Assembly: GCA_029244465.1 (NCBI GenBank)
Contig: JAQWQN010000080.1
Location: 1-14,461, forward strand
Direction of reading: 5' to 3'
From: Pseudomonadales bacterium
GTDB lineage: Bacteria; Pseudomonadota; Gammaproteobacteria; Pseudomonadales; Azotimanducaceae
DNA: 14,461 nucleotides
Part shown: positions 14,140 to 14,461 of the stretch, piece by piece
How positions within the stretch are numbered: the stretch's first letter is position 1
Layout of the letters: every line of letters begins with the position of its first letter
Position numbers and translations under genes: made by a program
Notes under the pieces: generated by a model
What the model saw: the letters and a program-made list of their open reading frames with translations, nothing else
Told to the model about the DNA's origin: nothing
The model's database searches: none

Positions 14140-14461
14140 ATGACGACGTCACTAATTAAGACCTACAGCCTACCCTCAAACATCGTGCCAGGACCCGTAC
14201 CGGTAGCGGTACTCTTACCTCCAGGCTATGACCAAGCCAGTGAACCGTTGCCCTTGTGTCTGAACCTGCATGGCGGCGGTTCAAGTCGTGATCACCTCAT
14301 CGAAGCGCAACCACTGTTTGAAGGGCTTTGGCAGGAGGGTGTGCTCGAGCCCATGGTTGTGGCAACAGCCAGCACGGGGGTTTTGTCCTGGTATCTGGAC
14401 GCCCCAGGTGGTGCGCAGTGGGAGACCTTTATTTCTGACCAGTTCTTAGCCCACTTAAGAG
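14140..14461 (+). CDS. Alpha/beta-hydrolase, putative esterase, N-terminal 107 residues (partial, cut by right edge)
   Basis: The start of a likely cytoplasmic serine hydrolase of the putative-esterase (esterase D/feruloyl esterase-like) type. ATG at 14140 has AAGGA 6 bases upstream. Residues about 20-33 (VPVAVLLPPGYDQA) and LPLCLNLHGGGSSRDHL (37-53) give the strand that leads to the HGGG oxyanion-hole motif. SWYLDAPGGAQWETFISDQF (83-102) matches the family's region before the nucleophile elbow. The catalytic Ser, Asp and His lie beyond the window. No signal peptide. The 294-bp gap to the divergent PhyH gene may hold promoters for both, but I see no clear boxes. It is a candidate for cleaving esters formed by the BVMO, by proximity only. 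Confidence 0.8.
   Translation, partial: MTTSLIKTYSLPSNIVPGPVPVAVLLPPGYDQASEPLPLCLNLHGGGSSRDHLIEAQPLFEGLWQEGVLEPMVVATASTGVLSWYLDAPGGAQWETFISDQFLAHLR

Noticed and set aside
1..14461. Mobile element or defence island
   Set aside because: No transposase, integrase, recombinase, toxin-antitoxin, restriction or nuclease gene is visible, and no long terminal repeats were found by eye.

Overview
The window looks like accessory catabolic DNA from a free-living Gram-negative bacterium. The evidence is Sec-type signal peptides on presumed periplasmic quinoprotein and propeller enzymes, a GPH-type sugar/cation symporter, and a run of oxidoreductases and acyl-CoA enzymes. A marine or soil proteobacterium is my best guess, but no 16S, ribosomal or other marker gene is present, so the lineage is inference. 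There are no tRNA or rRNA genes, transposases, integrases, CRISPR arrays or recognisable defence genes. The layout is loose: mostly single-gene units, frequent strand switches, intergenic gaps of 100-550 bp, and two degraded genes.

Left part (1-3815). A partial PQQ-dependent alcohol dehydrogenase (minus, running off the left edge) is divergent from a secreted six-bladed propeller protein with the calcium and His-His residues of the paraoxonase/arylesterase family. The 374-bp divergent region holds a cluster of four CGTAAC/GTTACG half-sites that look like a shared operator. Facing this gene is a second PQQ dehydrogenase gene, which is dead: an in-frame TAA replaces an expected glutamine codon, and the protein loses homology after about 210 residues. 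A small secreted cupin gene lies 31 bp upstream of that relic on the same strand.

Middle part (4153-8093). A GPH/MelB-type transporter (minus) has palindromes and a 6x GACCAT microsatellite upstream. Next comes a secreted DUF1579-like gene (plus) whose reading frame is broken at two homopolymers (A5 and C8); removing one base at each restores continuous family-like protein. A stand-alone acyl-CoA carboxylase carboxyltransferase beta subunit follows (minus), with no biotin carboxylase nearby.

Right part (8639-14461). A long type I Baeyer-Villiger monooxygenase with the N-terminal extension typical of 4-hydroxyacetophenone monooxygenase is followed on the same strand by an NfsA-like nitroreductase. 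Then come a classical SDR dehydrogenase (minus), a 4x 13-bp tandem repeat, a phytanoyl-CoA dioxygenase-family Fe(II)/2OG oxygenase (minus), and divergently the start of an alpha/beta-hydrolase esterase (plus, cut by the right edge).

Taken together, the enzymes suggest oxidative use of an alcohol or ketone. Dehydrogenases (PQQ-ADH, SDR) would make a ketone, the Baeyer-Villiger enzyme would insert oxygen to give an ester or lactone, and the esterase and PON-like hydrolase would open it. The nitroreductase, PhyH enzyme and carboxyltransferase would handle side steps or the acyl products. This is inference from gene families and proximity; no substrate can be read from the sequence. I see no convincing undescribed system. 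The best leads are the operator cluster, the two degraded genes and the BVMO neighbourhood.
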